A stretch of DNA of 64,000 nt from Chaunax sp. Z400 (lineage: Eukaryota > Chordata > Actinopteri > Lophiiformes > Chaunacidae): positions 20,875,001 to 20,939,000 of the forward strand of contig CM075188.1 of NCBI GenBank assembly GCA_037577475.1, in the 5' to 3' direction. The number at the start of each line of letters is the position of its first letter. The first letter of the stretch is position 1. Below the pieces are notes generated by a model. The model saw only the letters and a list, made by a program, of their open reading frames with translations, was not told where the DNA came from and did no database searches. The translations under genes were made by a program, and so were the position numbers. This document shows positions 24,892-36,000 of the stretch, piece by piece.

Positions 24892-27800
24892 ATGGTTTAC
24901 AATATTGTCTCAAAGCCTCTGGGCTCAGTTTTGATCATCGCAGCTCACATGGTGTTAAACGGTAAGCTGTCTTCTTTTGGTAATTGATGTTTTACACTCA
25001 GCTGAGGTTTTGTGAATTTTCACCAGATAGAGGTTGATTTTTACTACTTTCTTTCACTTGTATTTATTTATTCTTTGCTCTGTTACAATTATATTCCTTG
25101 TTCCTATAGCATATGTTATGATACCACCAATGATACCTCAGTGTCCACACTGCAATGAATGAATTACCTGTGCTAAATGGTACTGAGGAGCTCCCACACA
25201 GTTTGGTGTTATGCCAGAGTTTTCTCCCTTAGTAATTGTGTGTATGAGGTGATGTTTGGCTTTGGTGTCTGTTGTTTTGCCACTGCAAAATGGAAAAAAA
25301 ATGTGCTTAATAAATGCCAACTATACACTACTTTGTAGTCTGACATCTTCCTCATAAAATTATTGGATGGTTGTGTTTGACATCTTAAGAGCATGGCATT
25401 GAGGCAACTTTGTAATCTTATGTTTTTGTTTAATAAAATAATTAATTAATTTACCTATTAATCAGTCAATCAATCAATCAATTTTTATTTGTATAGCACT
25501 TTTCACACAAACTGAGTGTAACACAAAGTGTAAAAAAAAACAACCTCGATCCCCATACCCTCTTTTGCACATACACGCACAATATTTTTTAATATTTGGA
25601 TTTTTTATTTATTTATTTTTATTCTAATTAATTAATGAAATTAATTCATTTAAATCCCGCTGCTTTAACATAATGATGTTAACCAGGTGTACTGTCTGTA
25701 TTTAATGATCACAACCTTATTTTTTAGCATGTCAGCATTACATCCTCTTAATTATAGACATCTCTGGTTTTGTCTCCTTACAGTCTCCATCCAAGTGGAG
25801 GTCACTGGGATCCTCAGCAGCAACATCACCCTTCAATTCACGTTTAGGCCAAATGTCAGCCTCACAAAAAGAAGCCATTTTGCAATTTACCATAATATAA
25901 TAGGCCCGAACAAGATTGCTGAGTACAAACATGGCAAAGAGGGAAACATTTTTGACGTTTACCCTAAAAATGCTTCTGTATTTTGGTACATGGAAAATCT
26001 TCAATTAAATGACAGTGGAAGTTACTGGGCTAGTTTGTTCAAAGACCCAGGACCTGCCAAAAAAAGCAATAAGGTGCAGCTGGTTGTCCGAGAGGAGAAC
26101 AGAAGCAACACAGGTACTCTGTGATTATTATACCTTCAGGAAATTACACCAGTATAGATGAATATTAAGCAGGAAAAAAAGATTTATACACTATTTATAC
26201 ACTACCTTCATCTCCTATGTAAACAGACAGCCTAGACCATGTATGTTGCATTATTTGTCTCATATTAAAAGTAAATATTCACCAGTCCTACAATGAATTC
26301 AGACCAGTCCAATATCTTTCTAAGGAAAAGGCTGGTAGTATTCTATTTTTTTTTATTGTCAGCAACAATATCTGTGGATATAATCCTCTCATGTGGTATT
26401 TGTATTATTATATTGCAACACTGATATTATGATATGGTAAATGGACTTTAATAAAGCAGTCCTGTTTGTGTTTTTGCAATATTGTTAAAAAAAAGTCTAA
26501 AATAATCAGAAACATAGAAAGGTTAGACAGCACAAACTGTATTGCAAAATTTCTGACTATAGTTTGTATTGAATCAGTCCTGAATGCAACATCCTGCTGC
26601 TCCAGTTGATTTGTGAAATGAGATTTTCTCTATGTGTTTGGGACTATTTGAAAAGATTTAGTCACACAATACAGTTTCCATTTAGATAGACAGTAATTCA
26701 CTATCTTTCTACTACCATGGCATCAGTGACTGTCTATTTTCATCATTTCCTTTCCTCCTACAGTTCCTCCATTGCAGAGGAAGATCCAAATAACTGAAGA
26801 CGGTGAAACTTCCTCTCACATCGTCAGTGTCGGTGTGGTTTCACCTGTAGCGCTGTTGGCTGCTGTACTTCCATGTTTGATCTGGTGTCTTGTGAGAAAC
26901 AAAGGTAGGAAAATTTAAAGTGCAAAAATACTCTTTTCTGTATTGCTTTCACTTGTCTGCTATTGGTAATAATCAAAGTATTAAAGGATATTATATTCTA
27001 CTTGCACTAATCCTTGGCTGCATATAGCCAGAATTTAATTTTCCCATGCCATACTCAAATGAATTAATGAAAGCCAAACTAAAATGTTAACGTTTGACAT
27101 GGTGCACCTGGAATTTCTAATCCAATATTGGATGTACGGGATTAATTTAAACCAATTTACAGTTCAGTGTTAAATTTTCTGTTTTAGGCTATAGTCAGCA
27201 GTATGTTTAAATTTTCTAAGTCAACAGAGTAAAGGTAAGAAGAGTAATTGTTAGTCTTTAAACAAAAAAAAGTACAATTGTGTGGTTCAAAGATCCAAAC
27301 CAGATTGCTGTTTCACATCCTTCTGATACAAGTGATGATGACTTGAAAATAGGTCCTTTAGCAATGCATGCAAATATTCAGTGTGCCTACTATCACAAAG
27401 GGACTGGTGGAAAAAAACCATTTGCATTATTGATTCATTATTACATTACAACATTACACTTTGACTTCAGGGACAAACCCCTCTTTCCCACTTGAGTAGT
27501 GCGATTCCCTATTTGAAACATTTTGACATCCCCCACACACCTCAAACACACTTCATGTTTTTCTGTATACTATTACAGAAATGCAGGTTTTTGTTGACTG
27601 TGCACTCCTGTATCATGTCATCCAAATTGCTGCGGAAACTTTATGCCTATTCACAAACTTGGTAGCCCCATTAGCATTCTTTTTTTCCCCCAATTCTTTT
27701 TTTTAATTAATTTTCTTCACAGCAGATACAGGCAGAAACATCAGTGCAAGACAGAAAAGGCAGTCTGCTGTATAACTGTATAACACCCCATACCTCCCCA

Positions 27801-28828
27801 CCCACCCACCACCTTTTAACCCCCACCCTTTAACTCAACCCCACCCTTGGTCAAAAAAGCAAAAGAAAAAAATAGAAGAATAAGTAAAAAAAAAAAAAAA
27901 ATAAAATAAAATAAAATGCCCCCATTTGCATTCTGAAATTCCACCAGAATATTTTCGCTACTGAGATTTGGATATATTGTAATGAGTTTATGGAAACACA
28001 GACTGTTTTCTTCCATCAATACTTCCCCCTGCTTGTGCGTGTCATTTTTGACGACATCACACAAAGCTTTCTGTCATTGGTTGCACTTTGAAAGGCAACC
28101 AAGGACAAAATCGAAATAATGTGAGCTTTGTGCGCAGTGCTTGGCGTAGAATGCACCTTTAAGATCACTAATTAACACTTTGTAGATTGTTTAATTCTTA
28201 AAAAAGCAGAAATATAAAACAAGTGGTTTCACGGGAAGCTGGGCAGACTAAAATTTCCCTGTTGCCCCAGTGCAGCTCTAGCTATATCACGGGTTACCAG
28301 ACATGGATGCTGAGTAAAGTTTTAACTAAAAGTTTACACATGCATGATGAAACCAACCTGGCAAATGCACATTGATGAAAGGAATCCAGGAATTATTGCA
28401 ATATTGATTTCAAGTAAGACATTGCTCCTTTGACTAACTTTAAATTGTCAGACCTTCTAACAAAGCAAAGTTGCATCTTACAGTGATTAAGCTGATTATT
28501 TGTTTCACCGACTCAATATTTCACCTATTTTCTTCATACACAGACAAACAACAACAACAACCAGGACAGCAAAGTCCCAATCCTACAGTACAAGTGAGAA
28601 CACACTTATGTCAACATGAAGGAAAATATTTAAAACATCTATCGTGCTTCCTCAGCTTGACTCAGCTTGTCCTTGCAGGAAACTGTTGCAGCATCTGAGA
28701 ATGTGCCTGCACCCAATCTGGTCTATAGCGTCCTGGACTTTCCAAAGAGACCTCTGGCTGCTTTGGAGACCAAACCAAGTGATACAGAGTATGCTACTGT
28801 TAGTTATCCCAGCTATGCTAAATGTTAA
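24892..28828 (+). CDS. Orphan single-Ig-domain inhibitory-type receptor with ITIM and ITSM
   Basis: Five exons: 24892-24961, 25784-26113, 26764-26904, 28544-28593, 28679-28828. Phases are 1-1-1-0, total 741 nt, 246 residues. Exon 1 is a signal peptide (MVYNIVSKPLGSVLIIAAHM). Exon 2 is one V-like Ig domain (about residues 24-134) with the F-strand signature LQLNDSGSYW and several N-glycosylation sequons. It has no cysteine: F replaces the B-strand Cys (ITLQFTF) and A the F-strand Cys (SYWASLF). Exon 3 holds a stalk and a membrane span (VSVGVVSPVALLAAVLPCLI). Exon 4 is Gln-rich. Exon 5 carries an ITIM (LVYSVL) and an ITSM (TEYATV) about 20 residues apart. A disulfide-free V domain plus ITSM recalls the CD2/SLAM family; the exon plan and the order LDF...TEYAT recall PD-1. 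Likely a type I leukocyte surface receptor recruiting SH2 phosphatases or SAP adaptors. I cannot name an orthologue. Confidence 0.8.
25455..25530. repeat. Common fish interspersed repeat fragment
   Basis: The TCAATCAATCAATCAATTTT block is followed by TATTTGTATAGCACTTTTCA, a motif seen all over teleost genomes as a LINE/SINE-related end. It lies in intron 1 of the Ig receptor gene. Confidence 0.6.
27868..27918. repeat. A-rich / (AAAAT)n simple repeat
   Basis: A run of A followed by ATAAAATAAAATAAAAT, in intron 3 of the Ig receptor. Confidence 0.85.
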
Positions 28829-29239
28829 GTATTGTTTGAGTAAAGGTATGTAAAATATATTTCTATGAAGTGCAATAGATACTTTTGAGCCTGTAGGCTC
28901 CTTGCAGCATAAGAGAGAGTTAAGAGAAAGTGTTCTTGTTCTGCATGGGTTATGAGTATGTTTGTGTCACTTTGTTCGGTGTTCTTGAAATTGAAACGTG
29001 TAGACAGTTACTGTGGCAAAGTAGCGCACATAATGTTACAGTAAGAAATTTTTCTTCTGTGATTTTGTTGGCTCTTCATTTTTTTGGTAGGATCATCTGG
29101 CCCCCAAACCCTAATACCTAACTGTTGGGATACTGTATGTTTGTTATTTTAACAAATGTCTTTCTTATGTCGCTTTCATGTATTTAGTGTGTTTTATATG
29201 TGAAATTGTTTTCTATGTGAAACTATTTGCTGTTGCCAT

Positions 29240-29332
29240 TTTGACCAGGACTCCCTGGAAGAAGAGATTTTGTATCTCAATGGGACCTTCCTGAATCAAT
29301 AAAGGATAAATAAATATATAAATAAATAAAAG
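29240..29332 (+). terminator. Probable poly(A) region of the Ig receptor gene, repeat-derived
   Basis: AATAAA at 29298-29303 lies 470 bases after the stop codon. The surrounding TTGTATCTCAATGGGACCTT and AATAAAGGATAAATAAATA are a widespread fish retroelement 3' tail, so the gene may use a retroelement end as its poly(A) signal. Confidence 0.5.
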
Positions 29333-30681
29333 ACTTAAACCAACAATAGTTTGATTCTCAAGTATTTATTTCCTGTGCATCCAAAGTGTGATATAAAGTA
29401 TGTCTTATTCCTCTTTGCCATAGACCTCCATTGTTGTCCAAACATTAATGAACTGTAAGGAATGGTGCTTCTTCATTGTCATGAACCATGATCACTGCTC
29501 AACAGCATCCTGGTGATGTAGCACCACCACTACCACCACCACCATGCTCTATGTTCACTGTGTCCACCCAGAATTATTCTGCCAGTCCGGGAATGAACTG
29601 ATAATCTCCCGATCACAAGATTACAATGACTCTTTATTTTCCTTTGAATTTTCTTTGTATACAAATATCCTGGTTTTCAGTTTGTCCAGCATACACGTGC
29701 TGCTGACGTGATGTGTATGTATTGTTGTGTGTAAATATGTTTTATGTCTTATTTGTCTGGTTTGCTTAATGTTCATATGTTGTTGTTTTTTATCTCCCCA
29801 CAAGGCAAATGCAGATGAACACTCTGGTAACTCCAGTACAATACATGAAATGCTGACATTTATGCTTGGTATTGCACAAGGGTCCCTTTTAAAAAAAGAT
29901 TAATAAATATTTTTGCATGCATGCCTCTGAAATGCCATTTGCTGAAGTATTAATAGTAAGTAGGAGTGTTTTGGAGATGCTGCCTGTTTGTCTGTGTTAG
30001 TAATCTCATAGTGCTAATGACGACCCCTTCATTATGACAGGCGTGTCTCTACTGGCTGGCTGACAGCTGGCCCAAACCATGAAACAGGATTAGAAGTAAA
30101 AGTATTCTTTATGCTGCAAAATGGTTACTGTTAGTGTTTTACTATTAAATCTGACGTTTTAGTGTTAACATTACTGCTGCAATATTATGCATGTTGCATT
30201 TTACCGCTGCAGTTGTTTAAGGACCAGTGAGGTACTGCCAACTATTAAAGTTTGGCTAATTTAATCTACAGCAAAGCATCATATGCTATAAAATGATTGT
30301 ATTTTTGTATCATCGCTGTCCAAGGAAAAACATTTATCTCTAAAAAGTCATCTTTTCAAGACATGGGTAATTTGCTCCTTATGGCCATCAGGTGAGGAGA
30401 AAAGGGAGGACATTTTATTAGATTCTAGTTCCTAGCAGCTAGCTGTGACAGGTCTAGACAAGTGGTCTTGCATCTGAATGTTATTGCGTCAAGTCATGTT
30501 CCGTGGAATAACGCTTCCTTCAGGCAACCTCATTCTGGTTGAAAGTGGCCCGGATTGCCCTGAGAGACTCTCATGTTAAGGCAATTTCTTTACTGGATGC
30601 ACTCCAATGCAATCTGTAAGGGTTCCAGTAGGGCTAGCACTAACATGATTTTTATTAAACATAATCTGGTGTAGAGATAGC

Positions 30682-30878
30682 TGGATCCTTGTCTGCTATC
30701 TGCTATTAATTCATTTCTTAAGTGAATGCGATATGTTTCCATAAAATCTTGATCAAATGTTTTGTAGTTAATTTTACTCTGATTAAACAAAGGCATTAAT
30801 GCAATCACAGCCTAGTAGTACTTGCTACACTTCACGTGCATATTACATAGGAACCAGTGGATAGCAGACAAGGATCCA
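30682..30878. repeat. 19-bp perfect inverted repeat
   Basis: TGGATCCTTGTCTGCTATC at 30682-30700 is matched by its exact reverse complement at 30860-30878, about 160 bases apart. A related AAGTGAATGC(G/A)ATATG word occurs directly at about 30720 and 31008. It looks like a rearranged or foldback element. Confidence 0.6.
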
Positions 30879-32267
30879 AAAAACATTTGTTTTTCTGAAT
30901 TAATGAGACAATTTATCTCAGAATTCTGGGAAAAGTTTTCATGAAAAAATTAAATTCTGCTCTGTTTTTCTGAATAAAAAAAAAAACAAAGCAATTTTTT
31001 TTCACAAGTGAATGCAATATGCTTTCGATTTGCTCAACCTAAAATAAAATCTTCATGTTCAAATGAATTGTGAGGGCAAACTGTTGGATGACAATCTGTC
31101 TGTTGAAGACCACAGTAGACCACATTTTTGTCCAAGTAGATATTTACAACCAACTCCTGTTTATACCTGTCCACAGATTCTGTACAGTGTGTTATGAAGA
31201 AATCTTTGTGTTATGTTTACATCTAGTGGTTATTGTTGGTATTGCAATGTGAGCTGACCAAATAAAACAATTGTTCAATGCAATGTGACAATATCAAGTT
31301 AGCTATTGAACGGGTCACCTTAGCAATCATTGTAGCATTTGCTGTCCTGTGAGATGTGGTCGCTACTGTTTCATGAGTTTAGAGGAAAGCCTTGTTTTCA
31401 GTTTTGGAAAATATATTTTAAGGCTAATTCAGGTTCCAATATCCAAATTTCTAAGATAAAGTTCAAGCATCTTGAATTTTAACTGAAGTACAGTACTTTA
31501 GTAATGCAGTTGGATTCCATCACTGGTGTAGCTGGGTTAGCCTTGTTTTATGTTGCAATCTGGTGTTTGCCATCTGATATGCACTGACAGCATTTGGTTG
31601 CATTTAACATTTATATAATACCAATAAATGTTGATAAAATAAGTCCTGGAAATTCAATTCCATATTAAGGAATGTAAACACACACACACTGTTGTACTGT
31701 ATCTGTTCATACAATTGTCTTTACCACATCTCAGGTCTATCAGATGTTATCCTGCTGTCTATGGTCACGACAAACAATTTCGATTTTGATGTGGTTAGAG
31801 ATAAGACTTTGATAAAATGATAAATTGACTTTCTCTCCTCATGTAGGCCACAACCAAACAGTACACGAAGGAGGAAAAATTACCTTTTTTTCTGCTGAGA
31901 AATTAAAGTGCAGTTTGGTGAAAAGTGCTGCAGTCATCAACTTCTCATAAATCAACAGGACATGTTCCAGTTTGAACACCACAGAAGTCCCTTTGGTTAT
32001 GAGTAAACAAGCATTTCACTTTGCTTGAACACGTTTTTTGAAGTTTTTTTTTCTTTTTACCACTTCCTGTCACATTATGACAGGTGTTAACCTCTAGACT
32101 TATGTTGTTTTATTCAAACATCACACACACTGTTTGTTTTTTGGAGTCTCAGGTCTAAGATCTTACCATATATATTCTTACATTTACACATATGCCTGTT
32201 GCCCTAAACCTACTGTATATAGTATAATTCCTATTCTCATATTCTTATTATACTTATATTTCTTACC

Positions 32268-32640
32268 TCTGCCAAGGGAGGAGGTTATGTTTTTGCTGGC
32301 GTTAGTTTGTTGGTTGGTTTGTTGGTTTGTTGGTTTGTTAACAGGATAAAAAAAAAGTAATGGATGGATTTTGATGAAATTTTCAGGAGATGTCAGAAGT
32401 GGCCCAAGGAAGAATTGCTTAGATTTAGGTAGTGATCCGGAAAACCGCCATTACCGTACAAGTGTTTTTGTTGAATAACTTTCAAACTAATAATGATTAT
32501 AAACATGTTTCCAAGGGCTAGTGGTAGGTTTTCAGGGTCATAAAAATGATATTATGATGGTTAAATTATCATAGAAGTACTGCTATTGGGTGTAATGGAA
32601 ATATGGGGAAAATGAGCTGCCTTGGTGGAGGTCTTGCATT
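32268..32640 (+). repeat. Dispersed repeat family A, good copy
   Basis: CCAAGGGAGGAGGTTATGTT, a (TTGGTTTG)n run, AGGATAAAAAAAAAGTAATG and a GATGGATTTTGATGAAATTT block are followed by GTGATCCGG. It aligns in order with the copy at 44.45-45.11 kb. Confidence 0.7.
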
Positions 32641-32880
32641 TTCTTATTGTATTTATTTATTATTCATCCCATTTATTTCTAAGGAGAATCTGTAGCAAAA
32701 CAATTTCCCCCCGGGCATCAATTAAGTATAACAATACAAGTCTTTCCACACTTTCTTGACAGTATGCCTTGACAATGATTATGAGGGGTCAACCTTCCTG
32801 CTTTCAAACACTAACATCCTTTTGTAAAAGTGTCATAGGCAAAATTGAACATGAGATATTAATAAATATTTTACTGATAT

Positions 32881-32886
32881 TTTATT
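32881..32886 (-). terminator. il12rb1: Candidate poly(A) signal of il12rb1
   Basis: TTTATT on the plus strand reads AATAAA on the minus strand, about 190 bases after the il12rb1 stop codon. It is the first canonical signal downstream. Confidence 0.5.
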
Positions 32887-32987
32887 GATTCATGTTCATG
32901 CAACATTACAAAAAGACAACATATGTTCAAAAAGATCAAAATGATCAGAACAGGAAGAGCATTTGTCCGGCCTTCAGTATCAGTCAC

Positions 32988-33031
32988 CATATCAAGGGTT
33001 GACTTATACTGATAAGTCAACCCTTGATATG
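32988..33031. promoter_or_regulatory. Perfect 20-bp hairpin in the il12rb1 3' UTR
   Basis: CATATCAAGGGTTGACTTAT (32988-33007), a four-base loop ACTG, and the exact reverse complement (33012-33031). It starts about 43 bases after the il12rb1 stop codon, so the mature mRNA would carry a 20-bp stem with a tetraloop. Confidence 0.7.
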
Positions 33032-33073
33032 TTTGTGCAATTTGTGCAGTAAAAACTCTCACTTGACTCCATT

Positions 33074-36000
33074 CTAAGTGGAGTCTGTCTTCACATCAAA
33101 GACCAAACCATTCCTGTATATCAGCATGGTGATCTCATTGTCCACCTGTTCCAGATCTGTCATTTCTCCTTCTCTAGAGCTCCTCAGTGCCTGCTGCGTA
33201 GAGCCGAGACTCAAATGCTCATCACTGGTTCCTCTTGACATCCTTGAATTACCCTTCTCATTCTCCGCATCCTCATCAGTGACATCATACCACTCCCCTC
33301 CCAACATGGCGGTCTCCTCTGCCTCCTCTGGGGCAGACTTGTGCTCTGGATGTAGCTGGTGCAGGGTCAGCTTATCCACCTCCTCTTTTCTCTCCTGTAT
33401 GTACTGTTATAGGTCACATTAGCAGAGGACAGACAGATTCAAGGTCTCGATTCAAGAGCTCAGTTCAGACAAGCATAGATCTCAAGTATAGAATTACTTT
33501 TAAGTTAGAAAAAGGAAGCTGGAACAAGAAAACTCAAATGAGCACAACAAAAAGATGCAACATAGTGGTGTGAGCCAAATGCTTACATCAGCATGCTTCA
33601 CAGTGACAACGGACAAAGGCTAATGGCAGAAAAATGAAGGGGTTACCTAACAATTTATCCTGACCTAGACATGTCTATACAAAATTAAATATTATATATA
33701 ATATGTATATATTTAATTAAAATGTATATTTTGTCTTTCACTCCTGTGATTCATCTTACAGTACAGCATGATTTACTACATGAACAAATTATTGTAATAT
33801 TCACTGTGTGATGTTTTCACAGCTACCTCAAATAAATAAGATTGTCACCCTCTTGTGGTCTTTAGACTGGATTTTATTATGATCTTGGATTTGGAGGGAA
33901 ATCTGCATGTTGCATTATGGACAGTAAAGTTTTACACTTTTGAGCTGTACGTCAGTGTGAAAAGAGCACAAGTCCTTAACAAAAAGGTTAAAAATCCACA
34001 AGCATATAGGCAGTTCATTACAATGAAACCCTGCAATGTATATGTGGCTAAAGGTCCAGCTGACAGAGTTTCGGGATGAGCAAGTCCCTTCAAAAGTCTC
34101 TTACCTCACTCTCTGGTTGATAATGGTTGGAATTTGGAATAACAGGTTTCGGCACAGGGGGGAAGATTTTCGTTTTGATTCTGAGTATTAAAACAGAGTA
34201 GGAACTGTTGAAAATGGGCCATTCGGATGATTGAAAGATTTACAGATTGCAGATAAAACAGAAACTCAGATAACCAAAATTCCTTACAGCTGTTATTCTG
34301 TAAACTCGGCAGTAGACTGCACTAATGTTAACTTGTTTAATCTCAAGCCACTACAGTAATTAAACCTTTAAGCGCTTTTAGTCCTCATGAATACGGTACT
34401 TTTATCTCAAAATGCAGAATATTTACTGTAAGGCTCACATACCTCCCTGAGATCCAGGTGCATGTTGTTGAGATTAAGAAGAGCACGAACAACAAGCTCA
34501 GCATGTATATCAGCACTAAGTTAGGGAAAAAAGTAAAATATGAAAACATTTATTGGGGAATGTAGGAAAACTGCTACAGTCATTTGTATTTAACTTAATT
34601 AAAACAGGCCTTTTCATCATGAGTATCAATTAAGTCTCCTACCATTGAAAGTCTTCTGAGGTAGTGTGTTGATAATTTGTGTGGCTCTCGGTCCTTCTCC
34701 CTCTCGTGTCACTATGGCAAGGCTGATGTTATATTTTGACCCTGGAGTCAAGCCCTCCAGACGGTGGTTGAGCAGTGAGGCTGATATGTTGTGGCACTCT
34801 GATGAAATGAGATGTGAAAAGGCTGACGTCACAATTTCACACATGTAGCTGCCTTATTGCTTTCATTTTCTCACACACAGAAAAAGCAGCAAATACTAAA
34901 CACAAACTTTTCGGCTCGTGCTCTGGGCTGATTTTCACGCTGCAGAGGCTGTAGTGTGTGTGGAAACCTCGCGGGTCCACAGTGGAAATTGCTTTCCAAG
35001 ACATGTTAATGGAACTGTGTGTTTCACCAAAAGCAATGAAGTCCTGAGGCTCTGTGAGAGGAACTGAAGAAGAAAATATTAGGTTAAAAAAAACTGTGTA
35101 TTTTTCTTCTGCACTATGGGGAGATGCTCGTGATGCTGATGCTAAGAGTCTCCAGCCATGCTGCTGTGAGGCTGCGTGCATGAGAGTGCTCTGAACTAAA
35201 TGCAAACATCAGCATGCTAACATGCTCACAATGGCAATGCTAACTATGCTGACTTTTGCAAATGAACACAAAACACAAAGTACAGTTGATCTTAATTCTG
35301 CAGGTAGCCTGTTTGTTCATAAACCAAAATATAAGTATAAAACAAGTTTAATTTTTGACCAGATTATACTGGTATTCTAAGGAAAGTTAGGGAGCTCCCA
35401 AGTTATTGCAATCCATCCCAAGGGGGACATGGATGTGTGTTTGAATTTTCAAGGCAACCCATCTCATAGTTATCATCGTCTCAGTTTTTGTCTTACCTTA
35501 CAGCAGGCGAGCACAAAAACAAAATACTGACACAAAAAAGATAAAGACATAAAGAGCTTTTTGTACCAAGACTGTCCACACAGGATCACTGCAGCAAATG
35601 CCCCAAAAATGACACATTATGTTCAAGTGACTGAGTTGTCAGGCAGCTGTAATATCGTTTCCAATGGAAGTAAAGGATGAAAAAATGTGACATTATTATG
35701 GAGCCACAAGGTCTACTTAGAGACAAGGCACAGGTGGTTGAATGGGTCAATAAAATGTCTGGTTTTGACACTTGATGTTTTATTTTTGAGCCTTAAACCC
35801 GTTACAGCACTTCCAGGTGTAAGACTAAAATGATCATAGTACCCTGTGTGTCTGACTGTGTCAAAATCCGATCTAAAGACACACTTACCACCCTCTTTTT
35901 GATAAAAGAGGCACATTTTAACTGTCTGGGGTTTCCCACCAACACATCTGTGTTCAAAGTAAAGGTAACGAACGAAGACCCTCACAGCTGTGAAAGAAAA

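Larger units (their letters stand above)
28829..32880. other. 3' UTR of the Ig receptor and intergenic DNA
   Basis: AT-rich, with no coding exon recognised on either strand. Contents are the poly(A) tail region at 29.3 kb, local duplicated and inverted segments at 30.68-31.05 kb and a family A repeat at 32.27-32.64 kb. Open frames here are short and unsupported. Confidence 0.6.
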
